From Vibrio sp. qd031 (GTDB taxonomy: Bacteria > Pseudomonadota > Gammaproteobacteria > Enterobacterales > Vibrionaceae): a stretch of 64,000 nt of DNA. The notes beneath the pieces were generated by a model, which saw nothing but the letters and a program-made list of their open reading frames with translations, ran no database searches and had not been told where the DNA came from. Positions 47,396 through 56,258 of this stretch are shown here, piece after piece (position 1 is the stretch's first letter; each line of letters begins with the position of its first letter). The DNA lies in contig NZ_JXQD01000024.1 of NCBI RefSeq assembly GCF_002100145.1, positions 436,094 to 500,093 of the forward strand. Reading direction: 5' to 3'. The position numbers and the translations under genes were made by a program.

Positions 47396-47824
47396 ATGAG
47401 TTTCGCACTCCACCCAAAATTACACCAAGACACCACGCTCTTAGGTGAGTTTCCACTCAGCTTGGCTTTGCTCATAAAAGATGATGCTGCCCCATGGGTC
47501 GTCCTGGTCCCTAAGCTCGATAATATTAAAGAGCTGCATCACCTCACGGTTCGCCAACAGCAGCAGTTACTATCAGAAGTGCAGACTGTATCGCAAACTC
47601 TGGAAGCTATTTTTCAACCCGATAAACTCAATATTGGCGCACTGGGTAACCTTGTTCCTCAATTTCACTTTCATGTGGTTGCTCGCTTTAATAACGACAT
47701 AGCATGGCCTGGGCCTATTTGGGGAAACACCCAAGGACGTCAAAGAGACGAGGATAGTCAAAGTGAGATGGTGGACAAACTGACACATGCACTGAGTCGC
47801 TCTAATCAGTTTCGAGCCATTTAA
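47396..47824 (+). CDS. HIT-family nucleotide-binding protein
   Basis: A 142-residue protein of the histidine triad superfamily. The core PKLDNIKELHHLT and NLVPQFHFHVVARFNND (about residues 85-101) are visible. The motif QFHFHVVA has only two histidines where classic Hint proteins have three, as in several proteobacterial HIT proteins, so hydrolase activity is uncertain. Its stop codon TAA is the first triplet of a TAATACCA repeat element. Function unknown. Confidence 0.88.
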   Translation: MSFALHPKLHQDTTLLGEFPLSLALLIKDDAAPWVVLVPKLDNIKELHHLTVRQQQQLLSEVQTVSQTLEAIFQPDKLNIGALGNLVPQFHFHVVARFNNDIAWPGPIWGNTQGRQRDEDSQSEMVDKLTHALSRSNQFRAI

Positions 47825-47872
47825 TACCAACCAAAGCAATTTCCTACTCAGTTAATGACTTCGATTGGTTTA
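47822..47872. repeat. Short TAATACCA-type palindromic repeat (copy 1)
   Basis: TAATACCAACCAAAGCAATT at one end and CAGTTAATGACTTCGATTGG at the other match, in inverted orientation, the two ends of the longer copy at 50851-50947. The centre is missing here. The first three bases are the stop codon of the HIT gene. Confidence 0.75.
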
Positions 47873-47895
47873 ACTTTGCTAGAACGACAGCGAAT

Positions 47896-47927
47896 AAAAA
47901 GGCAGACTCAATAGAGTCTGCCTTTTT
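47896..47927. terminator. Bidirectional terminator between HIT gene and feoC
   Basis: AAAAAGGCAGACTC/GAGTCTGCCTTTTT perfect stem with T tracts on both strands. Confidence 0.93.
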
Positions 47928-47944
47928 GATACTGCATCGCTTAA

Positions 47945-48175
47945 TTAAACAATTGTCTGCATTGGGATCTGCTGGTCGTCCACTTTGCAGTACTCGACCT
48001 TAACGGTATTGCCCAATTTATTTGTAGTGAGCTTTCGCACAACCTTACCGCGCTTAATCCATGGAGTTAGCATCACTTCAACGCCGTCCTCACTCAACGA
48101 ATATCGCTTGGCTAAGGTTTTTTGCTCTACACAACCCGACTCTTCGATACAGGCTTTGAGCTGATCTAGGATCAT
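47945..48175 (-). CDS. feoC: FeoC-like protein
   Basis: A 76-residue small winged-helix protein of the FeoC family (MILDQLKACIEESGCVEQKTLAKRYSLSEDGVEVMLTPWIKRGKVVRK). FeoC stabilises or regulates FeoB. Its ATG overlaps the feoB stop by four bases (ATGA), so it is translationally coupled as the last gene of feoABC. It lacks the enterobacterial cysteine cluster; only Cys9, Cys15 and one later Cys are seen. Confidence 0.9.
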   Translation of the reverse strand: MILDQLKACIEESGCVEQKTLAKRYSLSEDGVEVMLTPWIKRGKVVRKLTTNKLGNTVKVEYCKVDDQQIPMQTIV

Positions 48176-50451
48176 CCTACTTGTACCTCCAATACTTTCT
48201 GCTTACCGGCTTGACGCTTAAGAAGTCCATAGACAACTGCGCAAATGATACCGATGGCTCCAATCCATGCCATGCTTACCATTGGCTGCTGTGGAAGCAG
48301 CGCGACTTGGTTGTACAGTACTGCGCCAAAATAGGCCAAGGCAAAGGTCCACACCGCAATGAATCGAGCATACGCAGGGCCAAACTCGCGAGTGTAAGCC
48401 CCCATAGCCGCGACACAAGGCGTATACAATAATATGAATATTAGATATGACATTGCCGCAGCATTGGTGGCAAATAGTGCCTTAAGATTACCAAAGGTTG
48501 ACGCATCAACACCCTGCTCTTCAGCTGCGGTATCGAAATCACCGACCTCACCAACACTCACACCAAGAGGGTCACTGAAGCTGATTCCAATCAAATTTTC
48601 AGGAATACTCATTACCGCTTCTTGAAGGCTCGCACCAAGATCAAACTCCGCTTCATCTTCACCTGTTTCTGGTGAGTACAAGCTGTTTAATGTGCCCACA
48701 ACCGCTTCTTTGGCAAAAATACCGGTGATAATACCGACGGTTGCTGCCCAGTTCTCTTGTTGGATCCCCATAGGCTGAAACACTGGAGTCACAGTTTGCG
48801 CCACTTTCGACAGTACTGAGTGTTCGCTGTCTTGGTTGCCAAAGCTGCCATCAGTACCAATGGAGTTTAGGAAACTTAGAATGGTCACTACTACAACAAT
48901 GGTTTTACCTGCGCCAAGCACAAATCGCTTCAACTTTTGCCACGTCTTAATCACCACGTTTTTAGCGGTCGGAAGTTCGTAATCAGGCATTTCCATGATC
49001 AAGCTATCGCTGCTGCCAGGATAAACGGTGTGTTTAAGCACAAGCCCGGTGAACACAGCCGCGACTATGCCAAGTAAATACAGGGCAAATACAAGGTTTT
49101 GACCACTTTCAGGAAAGAATGCAGCCGCAAACAGAGCGTATACCGGAAGACGTGCACCACATGACATAAACGGCGCCATTGACGCAGCGAGCTTACGCTC
49201 TCGCTCCTGATCCAGCGTACGGGTTGCCATGATAGAGGGAACATTACAGCCAAAGCCAAGTACTAAAGGTACAAACGCTTTACCTGGTAGTCCGATTTTT
49301 TGCATGACTTTGTCAAGTACAAACGCTGCACGAGACATATAACCACTGCTTTCGAGCATCGACAAAAAGAGGTATAGCGCTGCAATCACTGGAATAAAGG
49401 TCGCCACCGTTTGCACACCTGCGCCCACACCGTCGGCCAGCAAAGAGACCAACCACTGTGGCAACACACCGTCCAACATATGGTGCGTACCATCAACCAA
49501 TATCGCGCCAACACCGATGTCAAAGAAGTCGATAAATGCACTACCGATGTTAATCGAGAACATAAACATCAGATACATCACTGCAAAAAAGAACGGGACA
49601 CCCACGTACTTGTTCAGGATCACTGAATCTATGCGCTCGCTCATCGAGCGAGATAAGTGGCCTTGCTCGCGAGCGACCTTCTTGCATACCTGATTAATAT
49701 GGGTGAACTTAACATTAGCCACCAACAAGTCGATATCAAGATTAAGCTCAATTTGTTCTTTTTCTACCACTGCCTTCACTGAGTCATCAACACCAGATAG
49801 CACCATTTGGTCAGCTTCCAATGCACGAATCGCTAACGCTCTTGACGTGGCTTTGCGCCCTTCAAATAGCCGCGACAAGCGAGTGATCGCATTTTCAAAC
49901 GCTACTGGATACTCTAAATGTAGTGGCTTAACTTCGGTATGTTTGGCACTAGCAAAATGTTGTGCAAGCTGCTGCTTAAATTCGTTTACCTGATCCGACT
50001 TGTGCGCAGACAGCGCGAACACTGGGACGCCTAATTGCTCGGACAAATTTTTAATGTCTAATACATGACCTTGTGCTTGCAGAACATCGATTTTATTGAG
50101 CACTACTACCATTGGTCGACCTAGCTCACGCAGTTGCAGTGTCATATATAGGCTGCGCTCTAAGCTTGTCGCATCAACGATATTGATGATTAAGTCGGTC
50201 TCTAGGGTTATTACGGCTTTTGCTGCAATGGCTTCGTCGAGGCTGTTTACATCATTACCGCTATCTAACGAGTAAATACCGGGTAAGTCTGTAACATCAA
50301 ACTGAGTGTCCGACGTCGAAAAGTGTCCTGTCTTTTTTTCAACAGTAACACCAGCCCAGTTACCAACGCGCTGCTTAGAACCCGTTAAGGCATTAAAAAG
50401 TGTTGTTTTGCCGCTGTTTGGGTTACCAACAGATAAGATTGAGTAAGCCAT
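48172..50451 (-). CDS. feoB: Ferrous iron transporter FeoB
   Basis: A 759-residue inner-membrane Fe2+ transporter. The N-terminal G-protein domain has GNPNSGKTTLFN (G1, about residues 8-19), the switch region GVTVEKKTG, DLPGIYSL (G3) and LNKID (G4). A helical GDI-like domain follows (about 170-270), then two Gate motifs including SGYMSRAAFVLDKVM and GFGCNVPSIMATRTL, and a C-terminal membrane region. Its ATG overlaps the feoA stop by one base (TAATG). Works with FeoA and FeoC. Confidence 0.97.
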   Translation of the reverse strand: MAYSILSVGNPNSGKTTLFNALTGSKQRVGNWAGVTVEKKTGHFSTSDTQFDVTDLPGIYSLDSGNDVNSLDEAIAAKAVITLETDLIINIVDATSLERSLYMTLQLRELGRPMVVVLNKIDVLQAQGHVLDIKNLSEQLGVPVFALSAHKSDQVNEFKQQLAQHFASAKHTEVKPLHLEYPVAFENAITRLSRLFEGRKATSRALAIRALEADQMVLSGVDDSVKAVVEKEQIELNLDIDLLVANVKFTHINQVCKKVAREQGHLSRSMSERIDSVILNKYVGVPFFFAVMYLMFMFSINIGSAFIDFFDIGVGAILVDGTHHMLDGVLPQWLVSLLADGVGAGVQTVATFIPVIAALYLFLSMLESSGYMSRAAFVLDKVMQKIGLPGKAFVPLVLGFGCNVPSIMATRTLDQERERKLAASMAPFMSCGARLPVYALFAAAFFPESGQNLVFALYLLGIVAAVFTGLVLKHTVYPGSSDSLIMEMPDYELPTAKNVVIKTWQKLKRFVLGAGKTIVVVVTILSFLNSIGTDGSFGNQDSEHSVLSKVAQTVTPVFQPMGIQQENWAATVGIITGIFAKEAVVGTLNSLYSPETGEDEAEFDLGASLQEAVMSIPENLIGISFSDPLGVSVGEVGDFDTAAEEQGVDASTFGNLKALFATNAAAMSYLIFILLYTPCVAAMGAYTREFGPAYARFIAVWTFALAYFGAVLYNQVALLPQQPMVSMAWIGAIGIICAVVYGLLKRQAGKQKVLEVQVG

Positions 50452-50678
50452 TATGCAACCTCGACTGAGATTTTTTGCGCAGTTTTTTTACGGATCGCGA
50501 GGGAAACGGTGCTTGCTTGAATTTGAAGAGGGTCACCAAATGGTGCGACACGTTGTAGCGTTACCTTTGAATTAGGGAGTACACCAAGCACCAGCAATTT
50601 CTTTCGATCCACTGAGTCGATATTATCTAGAGAGACGATGGTAGCTTGCTGTCCTACCTTAAGATCCGCCAATTTCAT
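50451..50678 (-). CDS. feoA: Ferrous iron transport protein FeoA
   Basis: A 75-residue SH3-like cytoplasmic partner of FeoB (MKLADLKVGQQATIVSLD...VLPNSKVTLQRVAPFGDPLQIQ). ATG 50678 is chosen because AAAGG lies six bases upstream and the protein then has the usual FeoA length; a longer open frame to 50738 would read through the promoter. First gene of feoABC. Confidence 0.95.
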   Translation of the reverse strand: MKLADLKVGQQATIVSLDNIDSVDRKKLLVLGVLPNSKVTLQRVAPFGDPLQIQASTVSLAIRKKTAQKISVEVA

Positions 50679-50694
50679 AACATGCCTTTGTAAA

Positions 50695-50753
50695 TGAAAA
50701 CAATTTGCATTTATAGTAACCAAATGTAAAAAAGGCATATTGACTTAGATCAA
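50695..50753 (-). promoter_or_regulatory. feo promoter with FNR box and Fur-like site
   Basis: TTGAC-TTAG-ATCAA (50740-50753) differs from the FNR consensus at one base. On the minus strand a TACTAT -10-like hexamer (50713-50718) would place the start near 50705, so the FNR box centre is near -41.5. TGAAAACAATTTGCA (50695-50709) resembles a Fur 7-1-7 box and overlaps the predicted start. Activation without oxygen and repression by iron would fit Feo biology. Confidence 0.7.
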
Positions 50754-50850
50754 TCTGGATAAATCCTAACCACAAAATTGATTATTAATTTTCCCAAAGC
50801 TCATGGTGTATCAATGTTTAGGCCAAAGCGTTTTGCCGTTTGACGATGTG

Positions 50851-50947
50851 TAATACCAGTCGAAGTCATTAACTGCTCAGAAAATTGCCCCGGAAAAATC
50901 GCTGATAACGAGCAAGAATGCTCAGGTAATTGCTTTGGTTGGTATTA
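50851..50947. repeat. TAATACCA-type palindromic repeat, full copy
   Basis: A 97-base element bounded by TAATACCAGTCGAAG and CTTTGGTTGGTATTA. The ends are imperfect inverted repeats of each other, as in small non-autonomous repeats that are abundant in vibrios. It lies between feoA and znuA; a shortened, inverted copy lies at 47822-47872. Confidence 0.75.
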
Positions 50948-51015
50948 ATTGCGGGGGAGTCAATTTTAGTCACAATAGAGAAGCTCATGTTGAAGCTTCA
51001 CTCAAATAAGAGATC

Positions 51016-51054
51016 AAAAAAAACGCTTAACTTATAATGAGTTAAGCGTTTTTT
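51016..51054. terminator. Terminator of znuA
   Basis: AAAAAACGCTTAACT/AGTTAAGCGTTTTTT perfect 15-base stem with a seven-base loop, about 50 bases after the znuA stop on the minus strand. Confidence 0.92.
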
Positions 51055-51104
51055 ACTGCGCAGCGTTGATTGATATGCACGGAACGCCGTCTTAACTCAT
51101 GAGA

Positions 51105-51977
51105 TTACTTTGACAAACACTCGGTAAAACTGGCGCTGATTTGCTCCAGAAATACAAAGTAGGCGCCAGGTCCGGTTTCTACGGTTGTTGCCAATGGATC
51201 AAGGGTGCCTATTTCTACGTCACTGCCTCTGGTGACACTCTCTATCACCGCTGGAGTGAATTGTGGCTCTTGAAATACACAGGCAACAGGCTGCTCTTTT
51301 AGAGCCGTTCGTATTGTAATTAGAGTGCGCGCTCCAGGCTTTCTCTCTGGAGAGACGGTAAAGTGCCCCAGTTGATTGAGCCCAAAGTGGGATTCAAAAT
51401 AGCCATACGCATCATGAAAAACGTAATAGCCTTCGCCTTTAACCGACATGAGTTCTTCCGCAATAGCTTGCTCAGTCTTTGTAAGTTGTATTTCAAACGC
51501 TTGTAGATTTTGAGCATACAGAGCTGCATTATCTTCATCAATGTCGGACAAACGCTGCGTTAGAGCTTGTGCAAATTGGCGCGTAGGATTGATGCCCAAC
51601 CAAAAGTGAGCGTCGGTCGAACCATGATCATGGCCATCGTGGGCTTGCGCATCTTCGTATTCACGAAATTCAATCCCGTCTACTTTACTGATTTCAAAAC
51701 TGTTACTTTTGCCTTTCATGATCGACGCAATGTAAGGTTCGAGATCATGACCAAACCACACCACCAAATCTGCAGAGTCTAATGTTCGCACATCGGACGG
51801 TTTAAGTGCGTAATCGTGTGGTGACGCATTCGCGCCTAACAAGGTTTGACTGTCTGCAACGCCATGAGTAATTTCAGCCACAATCAACTGAATCGGTTTT
51901 ATACTGGATACCACTTGCACAGCCGCCACATTCATGGACAATAGTGCGGCTACGACAAAGACTATTTTTTTCAACAT
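51105..51977 (-). CDS. znuA: Zinc ABC transporter substrate-binding protein ZnuA
   Basis: A 290-residue periplasmic zinc-binding protein. The signal peptide ends near VAA/VQ (about residue 19). Zinc-ligand regions are ASPHDYALKPSDVRTL (about residues 51-66), a short His/Asp-rich loop AHDGHDHGSTDAHFWL (about 112-127), FHDAYGYFE and the acidic C-terminal site. It is divergent from znuCB with 74 bases between the start codons. I could not see a clear Zur operator in that gap. Confidence 0.95.
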   Translation of the reverse strand: MLKKIVFVVAALLSMNVAAVQVVSSIKPIQLIVAEITHGVADSQTLLGANASPHDYALKPSDVRTLDSADLVVWFGHDLEPYIASIMKGKSNSFEISKVDGIEFREYEDAQAHDGHDHGSTDAHFWLGINPTRQFAQALTQRLSDIDEDNAALYAQNLQAFEIQLTKTEQAIAEELMSVKGEGYYVFHDAYGYFESHFGLNQLGHFTVSPERKPGARTLITIRTALKEQPVACVFQEPQFTPAVIESVTRGSDVEIGTLDPLATTVETGPGAYFVFLEQISASFTECLSK

Positions 51978-52051
51978 TTTGCTGGTCGCCCTTAATTAGA
52001 TTGCGGTGATGGTACTCCATGTTGGCCTAAGTTCGCAAATGAGACTTATTC

Positions 52052-52834
52052 ATGCCCCCATTGATAGAGTTACAGGACATTTCGGTACAGTTTGACTCTC
52101 TAACTGTACTCGACTCAATCTCTCTAACCATTACCCAAGGCCAGATTACAACTCTGGTTGGCCCAAATGGTGCGGGCAAGTCGACCCTAGTGAAAGTCAT
52201 ATTAGGGTTACTTAAACCTAACTCTGGACGTGTCATTAAGACTGAGAAATTACGGGTTGGGTACGTTCCGCAAAAACTGAGACTAAATGAAAGTTTGCCT
52301 CTAAACGTAAACAAGTTTCTAAAGTTGGCCGGTAAATACAGCGAGCAAGAACGATTGGAAGCATTGCGGTTAGTGGGCGCGGAACATTTGTCTAAGGCTA
52401 ACCTTCACAGCCTATCCGGCGGAGAAACTCAGCGCGTACTGTTAGCTCGCGCCCTGTTACGTCGCCCACAATTGTTGGTGCTCGACGAGCCTGCACAAGG
52501 TGTTGATGTGCAAGGACAAATTGACTTGTACAACTTAATTGATCAAATCCGCCATCGCTTTGATTGCGCGATTTTGATGGTATCGCACGATTTACACTTG
52601 GTAATGGCCAAAACCGATCACGTGGTTTGCTTGCAACGCCATGTCTGTTGCTCTGGTACCCCTGAGGCTGTGACGTCACACCCATCCTACATCGAAATGT
52701 TTGGCCACGGTCACCACAATGCGCTGGCCTTTTACGAGCATAACCATCACCACCATCACGACCTGTCTGGTAACGCCGTAGAAGGCGACGGGCAGCAATG
52801 CGATCACCACCATCACGGACACAGTCATGATTGA
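52052..52834 (+). CDS. znuC: Zinc ABC transporter ATP-binding protein ZnuC
   Basis: A 260-residue ATPase: Walker A GPNGAGKST (about residues 38-46), signature LSGGETQRV (about 126-134), Walker B LLVLDEP (about 145-151) and the switch histidine in VSHDLH. The C-terminal 50 residues are unusually rich in histidine (HNHHHHHD, DHHHHGHSHD), suggesting zinc sensing or storage. The znuB gene starts within its last eight bases. Confidence 0.95.
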   Translation: MPPLIELQDISVQFDSLTVLDSISLTITQGQITTLVGPNGAGKSTLVKVILGLLKPNSGRVIKTEKLRVGYVPQKLRLNESLPLNVNKFLKLAGKYSEQERLEALRLVGAEHLSKANLHSLSGGETQRVLLARALLRRPQLLVLDEPAQGVDVQGQIDLYNLIDQIRHRFDCAILMVSHDLHLVMAKTDHVVCLQRHVCCSGTPEAVTSHPSYIEMFGHGHHNALAFYEHNHHHHHDLSGNAVEGDGQQCDHHHHGHSHD

Positions 52835-53615
52835 ATTTTTACTGCCCTCTTTGCTTGCCGGATTAGGCATTGCGATTATCGCAGGTCCATTAGGCTCTTT
52901 CGTGGTGTGGCGAAAAATGGCTTACTTTGGTGATACGCTCGCCCACGCGTCTTTACTTGGCATCGCACTTGGGTTTCTACTGCACATAAACCTATATTTG
53001 GCGCTTATTGTCACCTGCATCGCAATTGCACTGTTTTTGGTTACATTGCAAGAAAAAAGCCGCGTCTCCACCGATACCTTACTAGGAATATTGGCTCACA
53101 GCGCCCTATCACTTGGCTTAATCGCCATCAGTTTTTTGGACCACGTGCGCGTTGATTTAATGTCTTACTTATTTGGTGACTTGTTGGCTGTTAACTTCAC
53201 TGATGTCGCCTTCATCTATGTCGGTGTCATAGTGGTGTTACTTACTCTATATCGATATTGGCATCCACTGTTGTCGAGTACAGTCAATGAAGAACTTGCC
53301 GCCATTGAAGGGGTAAACATTAAGGCAATGCGCTTACTAATAATGGTGCTTACCGGTGTGGTTATTGCCGTTGGGATGAAGTTTGTGGGTGCGTTAATTA
53401 TCTCTTCATTGTTGATCATACCTGCAGCCACAGCGCATAAGTTCTCTCGCTCACCCGAGCAAATGGCCACCATCGCCACGCTTACCGGTATGCTGAGCGT
53501 TTTAGGAGGGTTGGCAATGTCTTGGAGCTACGATACTCCAGCAGGGCCATCGGTCGTGTGTAGCGCGTTGGTGCTGTTTATTATGGCGCAACTGTTTGCG
53601 AGACAACGAGCTTAA
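52827..53615 (+). CDS. znuB: Zinc ABC transporter permease ZnuB
   Basis: A 262-residue inner-membrane permease of the ABC-3 family with about eight helices. LLPSLLAGLGIAIIAGPLGSFVVWRKMAYFGDTLAHASLLGIALG at the N-terminus and KFVGALIISSLLIIPAATAHKFSRS near residue 190 are diagnostic. The ATG overlaps the znuC end by eight bases, so the two are coupled. Confidence 0.95.
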   Translation: MIEFLLPSLLAGLGIAIIAGPLGSFVVWRKMAYFGDTLAHASLLGIALGFLLHINLYLALIVTCIAIALFLVTLQEKSRVSTDTLLGILAHSALSLGLIAISFLDHVRVDLMSYLFGDLLAVNFTDVAFIYVGVIVVLLTLYRYWHPLLSSTVNEELAAIEGVNIKAMRLLIMVLTGVVIAVGMKFVGALIISSLLIIPAATAHKFSRSPEQMATIATLTGMLSVLGGLAMSWSYDTPAGPSVVCSALVLFIMAQLFARQRA

Positions 53616-53892
53616 CACGCAATAATCCATGCGCTACAGGTAACAACCGTCTTTACTTGTGGCGTTTGCACTAGTGCTACTCCCTGCTTGCGATTAATCC
53701 TATTAGCTCGCGTTCTTGAGCATCATTAATCGCGATGAAACTGTTTCATTTTCAACCTAATTCGCTCGACTCTATTCACGCTTATACACATTGGTACTCT
53801 GCCAAATCACATTGTTACATCGGCCTTTTATCCTAAACCCAGTGCTTCGTCTAACTTGAGTTTATTATTTCAATGACTTATGGATGGTTTAC

Positions 53893-56181
53893 ATGCGCGT
53901 TTCTTGTTTCGCTCGGCTGGCATTGTTGTCTCCAATGCTTTTTTTCACCCACTTCGTCTCAGCGGATGAAATGGTTCGCAACGGCAATTTCGACCAGCAG
54001 CTAGACGGCTGGTGGAGTGCAGGAGGTACAGTCACCGTTGCCGACCAATGGGCCTGTATGGAAATCCTGAACCCCGGTCCAAACCCATGGAGTGTGATAC
54101 TTGGTCACGGCGGTATAGGATTAGAACAAGGTCAATCGTACGTCGTTTCATTTGACGCCTACGCCGATGTCGAAACCCAAGTGAAGACACTCATTCAACA
54201 TGAAGGCCCACCCTACACCCATTACCTCATTGAAGATACGCCTATCGGCGCACAGAAGCAGTCATATCAGTACACATTTACTCACCAACTCGATAGTGAT
54301 GCAGGTGGCGAGTTTCAATTTCAAATGGGGGCACAGCAGTCGGGCAACATCTGCTTTACCAACGTCTCTATTGATGGGAAACCCTATTTTGAAGTATCGA
54401 AAACGTCGTCCATTCGCACCAATCAGCTTGGCTTTTTACCTAAGGCTGACAAGTATGTCTTTGTGCAATCTGAGTCAACCGAACCACTGCGTTGGACCTT
54501 GGAAAATGCACAAGGCATCAATATTGATATGGGAAGGACGCTTCCTACAGGGCTCAATAAATCTTCTGGTGAAAACCTTCATCGCATCGACTTAACACGA
54601 TACCAAGCAGAGCTCGATAAACTAGTCATTAAAGTAAACGACGAGACAAGCTTTCCGTTCTCAATTTCTTCTAACCTATACGCCTCGTTAAAAAAAGACG
54701 CTCTTTCCTACTTTTATCAAAATCGCAGCGGAATTGCGATCGAGGCTCCCTTTGTACAGCGCAGCGATCTCGCAAGACCTGCTGGCCACCCGCAAGATAC
54801 CGCAACCTGCTTTGACAAGATTGACACTTGGGGAACGAAGTGGCCTGGGTGTGATTACACCGTTGATGCGACAGGAGGATGGTACGATGCTGGGGATCAC
54901 GGCAAATACACCGTCAATAGCGGCATATCAACGTGGACATTGCTTAACCTATACGAGCGTGGGCTGTATATAGAAGGAGCGCAATCTCATTTCGATACTG
55001 CAAAAGACCTAAACCCTGAAGCGCAGCAAGGCGGCAACGCATTATTGGCAGAAGCAAAATGGAACATTGAGTTTATGCTAGCGATGCAAATCCCAGAGGG
55101 GGTTAAAGTCTCAGTGCCTCTTGGAATACAGCAGGAGGGCGAGCCTCTACAACTGACCCAAATTGATGCTTCGTATCTCGCGTTTCATAAAATAGCGGAT
55201 GAAACTTGGACAGGCATGCCCTTGCCTCCTCATCTCGATACAGAAAAGCGCTACGTAGGACAACCTAGCACCGCAGCAACATTAAACTTATCTGCTGTTG
55301 CCGCTCAGTGTGCGCGAATTTGGCGAAACATTGACCCCGAGTTCTCGTCACGCTGTTTAAATGCAGCCCAGAGTGCTTGGGAGGCGGCCAATAGGCATTC
55401 TAACATATTCGCTTATGACAATTTTACTGGCTCTGGCCCATACAATGACAGTGCCTTAGAAGACGAGTTCTATTGGGCGGCGGCCGAACTTTATCTTACT
55501 ACCGCAGATGATGGCTATTTAGCCTTCATTACACAATCTCCTGAGTATTTAGCGTCACCCATAGGCAATGAAGAGGCTGATGGCGACATCTTTTGGCAAT
55601 ACACGGCGCCGCTAGGCACGATCAGCTTGGCGGTTGTCGACAGTAATTTCTCTGCTAAACAGCAAGCTCGTGAGGCTATTGTAAAAACCTCGAGCCAATA
55701 TCTTGCTCAGCAAATGAATGAAGGCTACAACATCCCTTATTCAGTAGCAGAGTACCCATGGGGGTCGAATTCTAACCTTGCCAACCGAGGGATCTTTTTG
55801 GTCTATGCACACGACTTTACCAACAACATCGAGTTCTTGAAAACTGCAGCCAATGCCATGGACTATTTGCTTGGCAGTAACCCCATGAATATTTCTTATG
55901 TAACCGGGTACGGAACGCGCGCCGCCAGTGAACCTCACCACCGATTTTGGGCAAACGCAGTCGATGAGAACTCACCTGCACCCGCACCAGGTGCGCTTAT
56001 AGGTGGGCCTAACTCAGTCAGTTTTAGTGACCCTGTTGCTGCACCAATGAAAGGGCACTGTATAGGGCAGACCTGTTATAAAGACAAAATCAATGCTTGG
56101 ACGCTCAACGAGATCACCATTAATTGGAATGCACCTTTGGTGTGGCTAAGTGCGGCGTTGGATGAAGGAAAACTCAACTAA
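53893..56181 (+). CDS. Secreted glycoside hydrolase family 9 enzyme with CBM4/9
   Basis: A 762-residue exported enzyme. The signal peptide ends FVSA/DE (about residue 24). A CBM4/9-like carbohydrate-binding module (about 26-160, NGNFDQQLDGWWSAGG...CFTNVSIDG) is followed by an Ig-like CelD_N domain (about 165-260, RTNQLGFLPKADKYVFV) and a GH9 catalytic domain. The catalytic domain shows GGWYDAGDHGKY (aspartates), GSNPMNISYVTGYG...EPHHRFW, and the acid NEITINWNAPLVW near the end. ATG 53893 is preferred over ATG 53884 because GGATGG lies five bases before it. GH9 members cleave beta-1,4 glucans or related glycans such as chito-oligosaccharides; the substrate is open. Confidence 0.9.
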   Translation: MRVSCFARLALLSPMLFFTHFVSADEMVRNGNFDQQLDGWWSAGGTVTVADQWACMEILNPGPNPWSVILGHGGIGLEQGQSYVVSFDAYADVETQVKTLIQHEGPPYTHYLIEDTPIGAQKQSYQYTFTHQLDSDAGGEFQFQMGAQQSGNICFTNVSIDGKPYFEVSKTSSIRTNQLGFLPKADKYVFVQSESTEPLRWTLENAQGINIDMGRTLPTGLNKSSGENLHRIDLTRYQAELDKLVIKVNDETSFPFSISSNLYASLKKDALSYFYQNRSGIAIEAPFVQRSDLARPAGHPQDTATCFDKIDTWGTKWPGCDYTVDATGGWYDAGDHGKYTVNSGISTWTLLNLYERGLYIEGAQSHFDTAKDLNPEAQQGGNALLAEAKWNIEFMLAMQIPEGVKVSVPLGIQQEGEPLQLTQIDASYLAFHKIADETWTGMPLPPHLDTEKRYVGQPSTAATLNLSAVAAQCARIWRNIDPEFSSRCLNAAQSAWEAANRHSNIFAYDNFTGSGPYNDSALEDEFYWAAAELYLTTADDGYLAFITQSPEYLASPIGNEEADGDIFWQYTAPLGTISLAVVDSNFSAKQQAREAIVKTSSQYLAQQMNEGYNIPYSVAEYPWGSNSNLANRGIFLVYAHDFTNNIEFLKTAANAMDYLLGSNPMNISYVTGYGTRAASEPHHRFWANAVDENSPAPAPGALIGGPNSVSFSDPVAAPMKGHCIGQTCYKDKINAWTLNEITINWNAPLVWLSAALDEGKLN

Positions 56182-56205
56182 ACGTTATTAACGTTTCACT
56201 GGAAA

Positions 56206-56243
56206 CAAAAAAACGGGGCTGATTTCTCAGCCCCGTTTCTATT
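56206..56243. terminator. Bidirectional terminator between GH9 gene and sucD
   Basis: AAACGGGGCTGA-TTTC-TCAGCCCCGTTT, a perfect 12-base stem flanked by A and T runs. Confidence 0.95.
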
Positions 56244-56258
56244 TTCACTGTTAGGGTA

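Noticed and set aside
51978..52051. Search for a Zur operator between znuA and znuC
   Set aside because: No sequence resembling the gammaproteobacterial Zur palindrome was convincing in the 74-base gap.
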